From Amblyomma americanum (lineage: Eukaryota > Arthropoda > Arachnida > Ixodida > Ixodidae), in contig NC_135504.1 in NCBI RefSeq assembly GCF_052857255.1, positions 148,082,121-148,146,120 of the forward strand: 64,000 nucleotides of DNA, written 5' to 3'. The position numbers were made by a program, and so were the translations under genes. The notes under the pieces were generated by a model. That model was not told the DNA's origin. It made no database searches and saw only the letters and a list, made by a program, of their open reading frames with translations. Shown here in pieces: positions 36,431-49,596 of the stretch. Numbering within the stretch: the stretch's first letter is position 1; each line of letters begins with the position of its first letter.

Positions 36431-39405
36431 GCGTATCAGAGGTACACTTGCAAAACCGATGTGTTGTGATTTAGGTCGTTTCGGTCTAAAACAGCTTGTT
36501 TCTTTGTATTAGGAACGAATACATGCTTTTCGCGCAGTTGTGAGAAAAAGTTTTGACGCGTGTCACAGGGACACTTGTAAAACCGATGCGTTCAGATCTA
36601 GCTCGTTTTGGTCTAAAACAGCTTGTTTGTGATTTAGCTCGTTTCGGTCTAAACAGCTTGTTTCGTTGTATTAAGCAAGAATACATGCTTTTCGCGCAGT
36701 CACAAGAGAAAAAGTTTTGACGCGTGTCACAGGGACACTTGTAAAACCGATGTGTTCAGATTTACCTCGTTTCTGTCTAAAACAACTTTTTTCGTTGGAT
36801 TAAGCAAGAATACATGCTTTTCGCGCAGTTATAAGAGAAAAAATTTTGACGCGTATCACATGGACACTTGTAAAACCGATGTGTTCAGATCTAGCTCTTT
36901 TTGGTCTAAAACAGCTTGTTTCGTTGTATTAAGTAGGAATACAATCTTTTCGCGCAGTTATAAGAGAAAAAGTTTTGACGCGTATCACATGGACACTTTT
37001 AAAACCGATGTGTTCAGATTTAGCTCGTTTCGGTCTAAAACCGCTTGTTTCGTTGTATTAAGCACGAATACATGCTTTTAGCGCAGTTATAAGAGAAAAA
37101 GTTTTGACGCGTATCACATGGACACTTGTAAAACCGATGTGTTCAGATCTAGCTCATCTAGGTCTAAAACAGCTTGTTTCGTTGTATTAAGCACGAGTAC
37201 ATGCTTTTCAGGCAGTTATAAGAGAAAAAGTTTTGACGCGTGTCACAGGGACACTTGTAAAACCGATGTGTTCAGATTTAGCTCATCTCGGTCTAAAACA
37301 GCTAGTTTCGTTGTATTAAGCACGAATACATGCTTTTCGCGCAGTTATATGAGAAAAAGTTTTGACGCGTATCAGAGGAACACATGTAAAACCGATGTGT
37401 TGTGATTTAAATCGTTTCGGTCTAAAACAGCTTGTTTCGTTGTATTGAGCAAGAATACATTCTTTTCGCGCAGTTATAAGAGAAAAAGTTTTGACGCGTG
37501 TCACAGGGACACTTGTAAAACCGATGTGTTCAGATTTACCTCGTTTCGGACTAAAACAACTTGTTTCGTTGGATTAAGCACGAATACATGCTTTTCGCGC
37601 AGTTATAAGAGAAAAAAGTTTTGACGCGTATCACATGGACACATTTAAAACCGGTGTGTTCAGATTTAGCTCGTTTCGGTCTAAAACAGCTTGTTTTGTT
37701 GTATTAAGCAAGAATACATGCTTTTCGCGCAGTTATAAGAGAAAAAGTTTTGACGCGTTTCACAGGGACACTTGTAAAACCGATGTGTTCAGATTTAGCT
37801 CGTTTCGGTCTAAAACAACTTGTTTCGTTGTATTAAGCATGAATACATGCTTTTAGCGCAGTTATAAGAGAAGAAGTTTTGACGCGTATCACATGGACAC
37901 TTGTAAAACCGATGTGTTCAGATCTAGCTAGTTTTGGTCTAAAACAGCTTGTTTCGTTGTATTAAGCACGAATACATGCTTTTCGCACTGTTATAAGAGA
38001 AAAAGTTTTGACGCGTATCAGAGGAAGACTTGTAAAACCGATGTGTTCAGATCTAGCTCGTTTCGGTCTAAAACAGCTTGTTTCGTTGTATTAAGCACGA
38101 ATACATGCTTTTAGCGCAGTTATAAGAGAAAAAGTTTCGACGCATATCACATGGACACTTGTAAAACCGATGTGTTCAGATCTAGCTCATCTCGGTCTAA
38201 AACAGCTAGTTTCGTTGTATTAAGCAAGAATACATGCTTTTCGCGCAGTTATAAGAGAAAAAGTTCTGACGCGTATTAGAGGGACTTGTAAAACCGATGT
38301 GTTCAGATTTAGCTCATCTCGGTCTAAAACAGCTTGTTTCGTTGTATTAAGCACGAATACATGCTTTTCGCGCAGTTATAGGAGAAAAAGTTTTGACGCG
38401 TATCACGTGGATACTTGTAAAACCGATGTGTTTAGATATAGCTCGTTTTGGTATAAAACCGCTTGTTTCGTTGTTTTAAGCAAGAATACGTGCTTTTCGC
38501 GTAGTTATAGAAGAAAAAGTTTTGACGCGTTACACAGGGACACTTGTAAAACCGATGGTTCAGATTTAGCTCGTTTCGGTCTAAAACAGCTTGTTTCGTT
38601 GCATTAAGCACGAATACATGCTTTTAGCGCAGTTATAAGAGAAAGAGTTTTGACGCGTATCACATGGACACTTGTAATACCGATGTGTTCAGATCTAGCT
38701 CATCTCGGTCTAAAACAGCTTGTTTCGTTGTATTAAGCACGAATACATGCTTTTCGCGCAGGTATAAGAGAAAAAGTTTTGACGCGTGTCACAGGGACAC
38801 TTGTAAAACCGATGTGTTCAGATTTAGCTCATCTCGGTCTAAAACAGCTAGTTTCGTTGTATTAAGCACGAATACATGCTTTTCGCGCAGTTATATGAGA
38901 AAAAGTTTTGACGCGTATCAGAGGAACACATGTAAAACCGATGTGTTGTGATTTAGCTCGTTTCAGTCTAAAACAGCTTGTTTCATTGTATTAAGCACGA
39001 ATGCATGCTTTTCGCGCAGTTATAAGAGAAAAAGTTTTGACGCGTATCACATGGACACTTCTAAAACCGATGTGTTCAGATCTTGCTCGTTTTGGTCTAA
39101 AACAGCTTGTTTTGTTGTATTAAGCACAAAGAGATGCTTTTCGCGCAGTTATAAGAGAAAAAGTTTTGACGCGTATCACATGGACACATATAAAACCGAT
39201 GTGTTCAGATTTAGCTCGTTTCGGTCTGAAACAGCTTGTTTCGTTGTATTAAGCAAGAATACATGCTTTTCGCGCAGTTATAAGAGAAAAAGTTTTGACG
39301 CGTTTCACAGGGACACTTGTAAAACCGATGGTTCAGATTTAGCTCGTTTCGGTCTAAAACAGCTTGTTTCGTTGTATTAAGCACGAATACATGCTTTTCG
39401 CGCAG
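36431..39405 (+). repeat. Satellite block with third copy of the long-monomer segment
   Basis: Contains the 164-bp monomer at 36,550-36,713, then units matching 26,037-26,700 (offset about 10,715) and a Q-like stretch near 37,635-38,200. From about 38,299 the order (classes A, C, then 'accgatggttcag', then 'gtaataccg') matches about 50,5xx and 54,9xx in the later 4455-bp HOR, so this region is a likely relative of that HOR's source. Confidence 0.75.
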
Positions 39406-42400
39406 TTATAAGAGAAAAAGTTTTGACGCGTGTCACAGGGACACTTGTAAAACCGATGTGTTCAGATTTAGCTCATCTCGGTCTAAAACAGCTAGTTTCG
39501 TTGTATTAAGCACGAATACATGCTTTTCGCCCAGTTATATGAGAAAAAGTTTTGACGCGTATCAGAGGAACACATGTAAAACCGATGTGTTGTGATTTAG
39601 CTCGTTTCGGTCTAAAACAGCTTGTTTCGTTGTATTAAGCACGAATGCATGCTTTTCGCGCAGTTATAAGAGAAAAAGTTTTGACGCGTATCACATGGAC
39701 ACTTCTAAAACCGATGTGTTCAGATCTTGCTCGTTTTGGTCTAAAACAGCTTGTTTTGTTGTATTAAGCACAAATAGATGCTTTTCGCGCAGTTATAAGA
39801 GAAAAAGTTTTGACGCGTATCACATGGACACATTTAAAACCGATGTGTTCAGATTTAGCTCGTTTCGGTCTGAAACAGCTTGTTTCGTTGTATTAAGCAA
39901 GAATACATGCTTTTCGCGCAGTTATAAGAGAAAAAGTTTTGACGCGTTTCACAGGGACACTTGTAAAACCGATGTGTTCAGATTTAGCTCGTTTCGGTCT
40001 AAAACAACTTGTTTCGTTGTATTAAGCACGAATACGTGCTTTTCGCGCAGTTATAAGAGAAAAAGTTTTGACGCGTATCACGTGGATACTTGTAAAACCG
40101 ATGTGTTCAGATCTAGCTCGTTTTGGTCTAAAACAGCTTGTTTCGTTGCATTAAGAACTAATACATGCTTTTCCCGCAGTTATAAGAGAAAAAGTTTTGA
40201 CGCGTATCAGAGGAAGACTTGTAAAACCGATGTGTTCAGATCTAGCTCGTTTCGGTCTAAAACAGCTTGTTTCGTTGTATTAAGCACGAATACATGCTCT
40301 TAGTGCAGTTATAAGAGAAAAAGTTTCGACGCGTATCACATGGACACTTGTAAAACCGATGTGTTCAAATCTAGCTCGTTTTGGTCTAAAACAGCTTGTT
40401 TCGTTGTATTAAGCAAGAATACAATGCTTTTCGTGCAGTTATAGGAGAAAAAGTTTTGACGCGTTTCACAGGGACACTTGTAAAACCGATGTGTTCAGAT
40501 TTAGGTCGTTTCGGTCTAAAACAACTTGTTTCGTTGTATTAAGCACAAATACATGCTTTTCGCGCAGTTATAAGAGAAAAAGTTTTGACGCGTATCACGT
40601 GGATACTTGTAAAACCGATGTGTTTAGATATAGCTCGTTTTGGTATAAAACCGCTTGTTTCGTTGTTTTAAGCAAGAATACGTGCTTTTCGCGTAGTTAT
40701 AAAAGAAAAAGTTTTGGCGCGTTTCACAGGGACACATTTAAAACCGATGTGTCTAGATTTAGCTCGTTTCGGTCTAAAACAGCTTGTTTCGTTGTATTAA
40801 GCACGAATACATGCTTTTCGCGCAGTTAAAAGAGAAAAAGTTTTGACGCCTATCACAAGGACACTTGTAAAACCGATGGTTCAGATTTAGCTCGTTTCGG
40901 TCTAAAACAGCTTGTTTCGTTGTATTAAGCACGAATACATGCTTTTAGCGCAGTTATAAGAGAAAAAGTTTTGACGCGTATCACATGGACACTTGTAAAA
41001 CCGATGTGTTCAGATCTAGCTCATCTCGGTCTAAAACAGCTTGTTTCGTTGTATTAAGCACGAATACATGCTTTTCGCGCAGTTATAAGAGAAAAAGATT
41101 TGACGCGTGTCACAGGGACACTTGTAAAATCGATGTGTTCAGATTTAGCTCATCTCGGTCTAAAACAGCTAGTTTCGTTGTATTAAGCACGAATACATGC
41201 TTTTCGCGCAGTTATATGAGAAAAAGTTTTGACGCGTATCAGAGGAACACTGTAAAACCGATGTGTTGTGATTTAGCTCGTTTCGGTCTAAAACAGCTTG
41301 TTTCGTTGTATTAAGCACGAATGCATGCTTTTCGCGCAGTTATAAGAGAAAAAGTTTTGACGCGTATCACATGGACACTTCTAAAACCGATGTGTTCAGA
41401 TCTTGCTCGTTTTGGTCTAAAACAGCTTGTTTTGTTGTATTAAGCACAAATAGATGCTTTTCGCGCAGTTATAAGAGAAAAAGTTTTGACGCGTATCACA
41501 TGGACACATTTAAAACCGATGTGTTCAGATTTAGCTCGTTTCGGTCTGAAACAGCTTGTTTCGTTGTATTAAGCAAGAATACATGCTTTTCGCGCAGTTA
41601 TAAGAGAAAAAGTTTTGACGCGTTTCACAGGGACACTTGTAAAACCGATGTGTTCAGATTTAGCTCGTTTCGGCCTAAAACAACTTGTTTCGTTGTATTA
41701 AGCACGAATACGTGCTTTTCGCGCAGTTATAAGAGAAAACGTTTTGACGCGTATCACGTGGATACTTGTAAAACCGATGTGTTTAGATATAGCTCGTTTT
41801 GGTATAAAACAGCTTGTTTCGTTGTTTTAAGCACGAATACGTGCTTTTCGCGTAGTTATAGAAGAAAAAGTTTTGACGCGTATCAGAGGAAAACTTTAAA
41901 ACCGATGTTTTGTGATTTAGCTCGTTTCGATCTAAAACAGCTTGTTTCGTTGTATTAGGCAAGAATACATGCTTTTCGCGCAGTTATAAGAGAAAAAGTT
42001 TTGACGCGTGTCACAGGGACACTTGTAAAACCGATGTGTTCAGATTTAGCTCATCTCGGTCTAAAACAGCTAGTTTCGTTGTATTAGGCACGAATACATG
42101 CTTTTCGCGCAGTTATAAGAGAAAAAGTTTTGACGCGTATCAGAGGAACACATGTAAAACCGATGTGTTGTGATTTAGCTCGTTTCGGTCTAAAACAGCT
42201 TGTTTCGTTGTATTAAGCACGAATACATGCTTTTCGCGCAGTTATAAGAGAAAAAGTTTTGACGCATGTCACAGGGACACTAGTAAAACCGGTGTTCAGA
42301 TTTACCTCGTTTCGGACTAAAACAGCTTGTTTCGTTGTATTAAGCACGAATACATGCTTGTCGCGCAGTTATAAGAGAAAAAGTTTTGACGCGTATCAGA

Positions 42401-43022
42401 GGAACACTTGTAAAACCGATGTGTTGTGATTTAGCTCGCTTCGGTCTAAAACAGCTTGTTTCGTTGTATTAAGCACGAATACATGCTTTTCGCGCAGTTA
42501 TAGAAGAAAACGTTTTGACGCCTATTAGAGGGACACTTGTAAAACCGATGTGTTCAGATTTAGCTCATCTCGGTCTAAAACAGCTTGTTTCGTTGTATTA
42601 AGCACGAATACATGCTTTTCGCGCAGTTATAAGAGAAACAGTTTTGACGCGTATCAGAGGAACACTTGTAAAACCGATGTGTTGTGATTTAGCTCGCTTC
42701 GGTCTAAAACAGCTTGTTTCGTTGTATTAAGCACGAATACATGCTTTTCGCGCAGTTATAAGACGCGTATCACATGGACACTTGTAAAACCGATGTGTTC
42801 AGATCTAGCTCGATTTGGTCTAAAACAGCTTGTTTCGTTGTATTAAGCACGAATACATGCTTTTCGCGCAGTTCTAAGAGAAAAAGTTTTGACGCATATC
42901 GCACGGACACTTGTAAAACCGATGTGTTCAGATCTAGCTCGTTTTGGTCTAAAACAGCTTGTTTCGTTGTATTAAGCACGAATACATGCTTTTCGCGCAG
43001 TTATAAGTGAAAAAGTTTTGAC
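39406..43022 (+). repeat. Large duplicated block, second copy (about 3.6 kb)
   Basis: Second copy of 32,299-36,430 with a net loss of four monomers. It ends in the block that seeds the 1.7-kb unit run beginning at about 42,763. Confidence 0.8.
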
Positions 43023-44292
43023 GCGTATCAGAGGTACACTTGCAAAACCGATGTGTTGTGATTTAGGTCGTTTCGGTCTAAAACAGCTTGTTTCGTTGTA
43101 TTAAGCAAGAATACATGCTTTTCGCGCAGTAACAAGAGAAAAAGTTTTGACGCGTGTCACAGGGACACTTGTAAAACCGATGTGTTCAGATTTACCTCGT
43201 TTCTGTCTAAAACAACTTTTTTCGTTGGATTAAGCAAGAATACATGCTTTTCGCGCAGTTATAGAAAAAATTTTGACGCGTATCACATGGACACTTGTAA
43301 AACCGATGTGTTCAGATCTAGCTCTTTTTGGTCTAAAACAGCTTGTTTCGTTGTATTAAGTAGGAATACAATCTTTTCGCGCAGTTATAAGAGAAAAAGT
43401 TTTGACGCGTATCACATGGACACTTTTAAAACCGATTTGTTCAGATTTACCTCGTTTCGGACTAAAACAGCTTGTTTCGTTGGATTAAGCACGAATACAT
43501 GCTGTTCGCGCAGTTATAAGAGAAAAAGTTTTGACGCGTGTCACAGGGACACTTGTAAAACCGATGTGTTCAGATTTAGCTCATCTCGGTCTAAAACCGC
43601 TAGTTTCGTTGTATTAGGCACGAATACATGCTTTTCGCGCAGTTATAAGAGAAAAAAGTTTGACGCGTATCAGAGGAACACATGTAAAACCGATGTGTTG
43701 TGATTTAGCTCGTTTCGGTCTAAAACAGCTTGTTTCGTTGTATTAAGCACGAATACATGCTTTTCGCGCAGTTATAGGAGAAAAAGTTTTGACGCATGTC
43801 ACAGGGACACTAGTAAAACCGGTGTTCAGATTTACCTCGTTTCGGACTAAAACAGCTTGTTTCGTTGTATTAAGCACGAATACATGCTTGTCGCGCAGTT
43901 ATAAGAGAAAAAGTTTTGACGCGTATCAGAGGAACACTTGTAAAACCGATGTGTTGTGATTTAGCTCGCTTCGGTCTAAAACACCTTGTTTCGTTGTATT
44001 AAGCACGAATACATGCTTTTCGCGCAGTTATAGAAGAAAACGTTTTGACGCCTATTAGAGGGACACTTGTAAAACCGATGTGTTCAGATTTAGCTCATCT
44101 CGGTCTAAAACAGCTTGTTTCGTTGTATTAAGCACGAATACATGCTTTTCGCGCAGTTATAAGAGAAACAGTTTTGACGCGTATCAGAGGAACACTTGTA
44201 AAACCGATGTGTTGTGATTTAGCTCGCTTCGGTCTAAAACAGCTTGTTTCGTTGTATTAAGCACGAATACATGCTTTTCGCGCAGTTATAAG
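42763..44292 (+). repeat. 1.7-kb unit run, unit 1 (1530 bp, lacks the long monomer)
   Basis: Measured from one 'ttataag-acgcg' junction to the next. It is about 165 bp shorter than the following units because the 164-bp monomer has been removed. At about 43,085 a class B unit passes straight into 'aagcaagaatac' and 'cagtaacaagag'. Confidence 0.85.
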
Positions 44293-45988
44293 ACGCGTAT
44301 CACATGGACACTTGTAAAACCGATGTGTTCAGATCTAGCTCGATTTGGTCTAAAACAGCTTGTTTCGTTGTATTAAGCACGAATACATGCTTTTCGCGCA
44401 GTTCTAAGAGAAAAAGTTTTGACGCATATCACACGGACACTTGTAAAACCGATGTGTTCAGATCTAGCTCGTTTTGGTCTAAAACAGCTTGTTTCGTTGG
44501 ATTAAGCACGAATACATGCTTTTCGCGCAGTTATAAGAGAAAAAAGTTTTGACGCGTATCACATGGACACTTGCAAAACCGATGTGTTGTGATTTAGGTC
44601 GTTTCGGTCTAAAACAGCTTGTTTCTTTGTATTAGGCACGAATACATGCTTTTCGCGCAGTTGTGAGAAAACGTTTTGAGGCGTGTCACAGGGACACTTG
44701 TAAAACCGATGCGTTCAGATCTAGCTCGTTTTGGTCTAAAACAGCTTGTTTGTGATTTAGCTCGTTTCGGTCTAAACAGCTTGTTTCGTTGTATTAAGCA
44801 AGAATACATGCTTTTCGCGCAGTCACAAGAGAAAAAGTTTTGACGCGTGTCACAGGGACACTTGTAAAACCGATGTGTTCAGATTTACCTCGTTTCTGTC
44901 TAAAACAACTTTTTTCGTTGGATTAAGCAAGAATACATGCTTTTCGCGCAGTTATAAGAGAAAAAATTTTGACGCGTATCACATGGACACTTGTAAAACC
45001 GATGTGTTCAGATCTAGCTCTTTTTGGTCTAAAACAGCTTGTTTCTTTGTATTAAGTAGGAATACAATCTTTTCGCGCAGTTATAAAAGAAAAAGTTTTG
45101 ACGCGTATCACATGGACACTTTTAAAACCGATGTGTTCAGATTTAGCTCGTTTCGGTCTAAAACCGCTTGTTTCGTTGTATTAAGCACGAATACATGCTT
45201 TTAGCGCAGTTATAAGAGAAAAAGTTTTGACGCGTGTCACAGGGACACTTGTAAAACCGATGTGTTCAGATTTAGCTCATCTCGGTCTAAAACAGCTAGT
45301 TTCGTTGTATTAGGCACGAATACATGCTTTTCGCGCAGTTATAAGAGAAAAAGTTTTGACGCGTATCAGAGGAACACATGTAAAACCGATGTGTTGTGAT
45401 TTAGCTCGTTTCGGTCTAAAACAGCTTGTTTCGTTGTATTAAGCACGAATACATGCTTTTCGCGCAGTTATAAGAGAAAAAGTTTTGACGCATGTCACAG
45501 GGACACTAGTAAAACCGGTGTTCAGATTTACCTCGCTTCGGACTAAAACAGCTTGTTTCGTTGTATTAAGCACGAATACATGCTTGTCGCGCAGTTATAA
45601 GAGAAAAAGTTTTGACGCGTATCAGAGGAACACTTGTAAAACCGATGTGTTGTGATTTAGCTCGCTTCGGTCTAAAACAGCTTGTTTCGTTGTATTAAGC
45701 ACGAATACATGCTTTTCGCGCAGTTATAGAAGAAAACGTTTTGACGCCTATTAGAGGGACACTTGTAAAACCGATGTGTTCAGATTTAGCTCATCTCGGT
45801 CTAAAACAGCTTGTTTCGTTGTATTAAGCACGAATACATGCTTTTCGCGCAGTTATAAGAGAAACAGTTTTGACGCGTATCACAGGAACACTTGTAAAAC
45901 CGATGTGTTGTGATTTAGCTCGCTTCGGTCTAAAACAGCTTGTTTCGTTGTATTAAGCACGAATACATGCTTTTCGCGCAGTTATAAG
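44293..45988 (+). repeat. 1.7-kb unit run, unit 2 (1696 bp)
   Basis: Full-length unit with the 164-bp monomer at 44,673-44,836. Its middle part differs from units 3 and 4: it passes from 'cacttttaaaacc' to 'gatgtgttcagatttagctcg', not to 'gatttgttcagatttacc'. It carries the private 'ttttgaggcgtg' near 44,675. Confidence 0.85.
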
Positions 45989-47683
45989 ACGCGTATCACA
46001 TGGACACTTGTAAAACCGATGTGTTCAGATCTAGCTCGATTTGGTCTATAACAGCTTGTTTCGTTGTATTAAGCACGAATACATGCTTTTCGCGCAGTTC
46101 TAAGAGAAAAAGTTTTGACGCATATCACACGGACACTTGTAAAACCGATGTGTTCAGATCTAGCTCGTTTTGGTCTAAAACAGCTTGTTTCGTTGTATTA
46201 AGCACGAATACATGCTTTTCGCGCAGTTATAAGTGAAAAAGTTTTGACGCGTATCAGAGGTACACTTGCAAAACCGATGTGTTGTGATTTAGGTCGTTTC
46301 GGTCTAAAACAGCTTGTTTCTTTGTATTAGGCACGAATACATGCTTTTCGCGCAGTTGTGAGAAAAAGTTTTGACGCGTGTCACAGGGACACTTGTAAAA
46401 CCGATGCGTTCAGATCTAGCTCGTTTTGGTCTAAAACAGCTTGTTTGTGATTTAGCTCGTTTCGGTCTAAACAGCTTGTTTCGTTGTATTAAGCAAGAAT
46501 ACATGCTTTTCGCGCAGTCACAAGAGAAAAAGTTTTGACGCGTGTCACAGGGACACTTGTAAAACCGATGTGTTCAGATTTACCTCGTTTCTGTCTAAAA
46601 CAACTTTTTTCGATGGATTAAGCAAGAATACATGCTTTTCGCGCAGTTATAGGAGAAAAAATTTTGACGCGTATCACATGGACACTTGTAAAACCGATGT
46701 GTTCAGATCTAGCTCTTTTTGGTCTAAAACAGCTTGTTTCGTTGTATTAAGTAGGAATACAATCTTTTCGCGCAGTTATAAGAGAAAAAGTTTTGACGCG
46801 TATCACATGGACACTTTTAAAACCGATTTGTTCAGATTTACCTCGTTTCGGACTAAAACAGCTTGTTTCGTTGGATTAAGCACGAATACATGCTGTTCGC
46901 GCAGTTATAAGAGAAAAAGTTTTGACGCGTGTCACAGGGACACTTGTAAAACCGATGTGTTCAGATTTAGCTCATCTCGGTCTAAAACCGCTAGTTTCGT
47001 TGTATTAGGCACGAATACATGCTTTTCGCGCAGTTATAAGAGAAAAAATTTTGACGCGTATCAGAGAAACACATGTAAAACCGATGTGTTGTGATTTAGC
47101 TCGTTTCGGTCTAAAACAGCTTGTTTCGTTGTATTAAGCACGAATACATGCTTTTCGCGCAGTTATAGGAGAAAAAGTTTTGACGCATGTCACAGGGACA
47201 CTAGTAAAACCGGTGTTCAGATTTACCTCGTTTCGGACTAAAACAGCTTGTTTCGTTGTATTAAGCACGAATACATGCTTGTCGCGCAGTTATAAGAGAA
47301 AAAGTTTTGACGCGTATCAGAGGAACACTTGTAAAACCGATGTGTTGTGATTTAGCTCGCTTTGGTCTAAAACACCTTGTTTCGTTGTATTAAGCACGAA
47401 TACATGCTTTTCGCGCAGTTATAGAAGAAAACGTTTTGACGCCTATTAGAGGGACACTTGTAAAACCGATGTGTTCAGATTTAGCTCATCTCGGTCTAAA
47501 ACAGCTTGTTTCGTTGTATTAAGCACGAATACATGCTTTTCGCGCAGTTATAAGAGAAACAGTTTTGACGCGTATCAGAGGAACACTTGTAAAACCGATG
47601 TGTTGTGATTTAGCTCGCTTCGGTCTAAAACAGCTTGTTTCGTTGTATTAAGCACGAATACATGCTTTTCGCGCAGTTATAAG
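45989..47683 (+). repeat. 1.7-kb unit run, unit 3 (1695 bp)
   Basis: Nearly the same as unit 4. Private differences include 'ggtctataacag' near 46,045 and 'tatcacaggaac' at the end of the preceding unit. It shares with unit 4 'tcgatggattaagc', 'tcagagaaacac' and 'gtaggaatacaatc'. Confidence 0.87.
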
Positions 47684-49379
47684 ACGCGTATCACATGGAC
47701 ACTTGTAAAACCGATGTGTTCAGATCTAGCTCGATTTGGTCTAAAACAGCTTGTTTCGTTGTATTAGGCACGAATACATGCTTTTCGCGCAGTTCTAATA
47801 GAAAAAGTTTTGACGCATATCACACGGACACTTGTAAAACCGATGTGTTCAGATCTAGCTCGTTTTGGTCTAAAACAGCTTGTTTCGTTGGATTAAGCAC
47901 GAATACGTGCTTTTCGCGCAGTTATAAGAGAAAAAAGTTTTGACGCGTATCACATGGACACTTGCAAAACCGATGTGTTGTGATTTAGGTCGTTTCGGTC
48001 TAAAACAGCTTGTTTCTTTGTATTAGGCACGAATACATGCTTTTCGCGCAGTTGTGAGAAAAAGTTTTGACGCGTGTCACAGGGACACTTGTAAAACCGA
48101 TGCGTTCAGATCTAGCTCGTTTTGGTCTAAAACAGCTTGTTTGTGATTTAGCTCGTTTCGGTCTAAACAGCTTGTTTCGTTGTATTAAGCAAGAATACAT
48201 GCTTTTCGCGCAGTCACAAGAGAAAAAGTTTTGACGCGTGTCACAGGGACACTTGTAAAACCGATGTGTTCAGATTTACCTCGTTTCTGTCTAAAACAAC
48301 TTTTTTCGATGGATTAAGCAAGAATACATGCTTTTCGCGCAGTTATAGGAGAAAAAATTTTGACGCGTATCACATGGACACTTGTAAAACCGATGTGTTC
48401 AGATCTAGCTCTTTTTGGTCTAAAACAGCTTGTTTCGTTGTATTAAGTAGGAATACAATCTTTTCGCGCAGTTATAAGAGAAAAAGTTTTGACGCGTATC
48501 ACATGGACACTTTTAAAACCGATTTGTTCAGATTTACCTCGTTTCGGACTAAAACAGCTTGTTTCGTTGGATTAAGCACGAATACATGCTGTTCGCGCAG
48601 TTATAAGAGAAAAAGTTTTGACGCGTGTCACAGGGACACTTGTAAAACCGATGTGTTCAGATTTAGCTCATCTCGGTCTAAAACCGCTAGTTTCGTTGTA
48701 TTAGGCACGAATACATGCTTTTCGCGCAGTTATAAGAGAAAAAATTTTGACGCGTATCAGAGAAACACATGTAAAACCGATGTGTTGTGATTTAGCTCGT
48801 TTCGGTCTAAAACAGCTTGTTTCGTTGTATTAAGCACGAATACATGCTTTTCGCGCAGTTATAGGAGAAAAAGTTTTGACGCATGTCACAGGGACACTAG
48901 TAAAACCGGTGTTCAGATTTACCTCGTTTCGGACTAAAACAGCTTGTTTCGTTGTATTAAGCACGAATACATGCTTGTCGCGCAGTTATAAGAGAAAAAG
49001 TTTTGACGCGTATCAGAGGAACACTTGTAAAACCGATGTGTTGTGATTTAGCTCGCTTTGGTCTAAAACACCTTGTTTCGTTGTATTAAGCACGAATACA
49101 TGCTTTTCGCGCAGTTATAGAAGAAAACGTTTTGACGCCTATTAGAGGGACACTTGTAAAACCGATGTGTTCAGATTTAGCTCATCTCGGTCTAAAACAG
49201 CTTGTTTCGTTGTATTAAGCACGAATACATGCTTTTCGCGCAGTTATAAGAGAAACAGTTTTGACGCGTATCAGAGGAACACTTGTAAAACCGATGTGTT
49301 GTGATTTAGCTCGCTTCGGTCTAAAACAGCTTGTTTCGTTGTATTAAGCACGAATACATGCTTTTCGCGCAGTTATAAG
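47684..49379 (+). repeat. 1.7-kb unit run, unit 4 (1696 bp)
   Basis: Shares the derived marks 'tctaatagaaaaag', 'attaggcacg' and 'cgttggattaagcacg' with the start of unit 5, and the 'cgatggattaagc' mark with unit 3. Confidence 0.87.
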
Positions 49380-49596
49380 ACGCGTATCACATGGACACTT
49401 GTAAAACCGATGTGTTCAGATCTAGCTCGATTTGGTCTAAAACAGCTTGTTTCGTTGTATTAGGCACGAATACATGCTTTCGCGCAGTTCTAATAGAAAA
49501 AGTTTTGACGCATATCACACGGACACTTGTAAAACCGATGTGTTCAGATCTAGCTCGTTTGGTCTAAAACAGCTTGTTTCGTTGGATTAAGCACGA
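49380..49596 (+). repeat. 1.7-kb unit run, start of unit 5
   Basis: Begins as a copy of unit 4 ('tctaatag', 'attaggcacg'), but with two one-base losses in T runs (49,478-49,480 and 49,558-49,560). It merges into the first copy of the 4455-bp HOR and, near 49,995, switches from unit 4-like to unit 2-like sequence. Confidence 0.8.
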
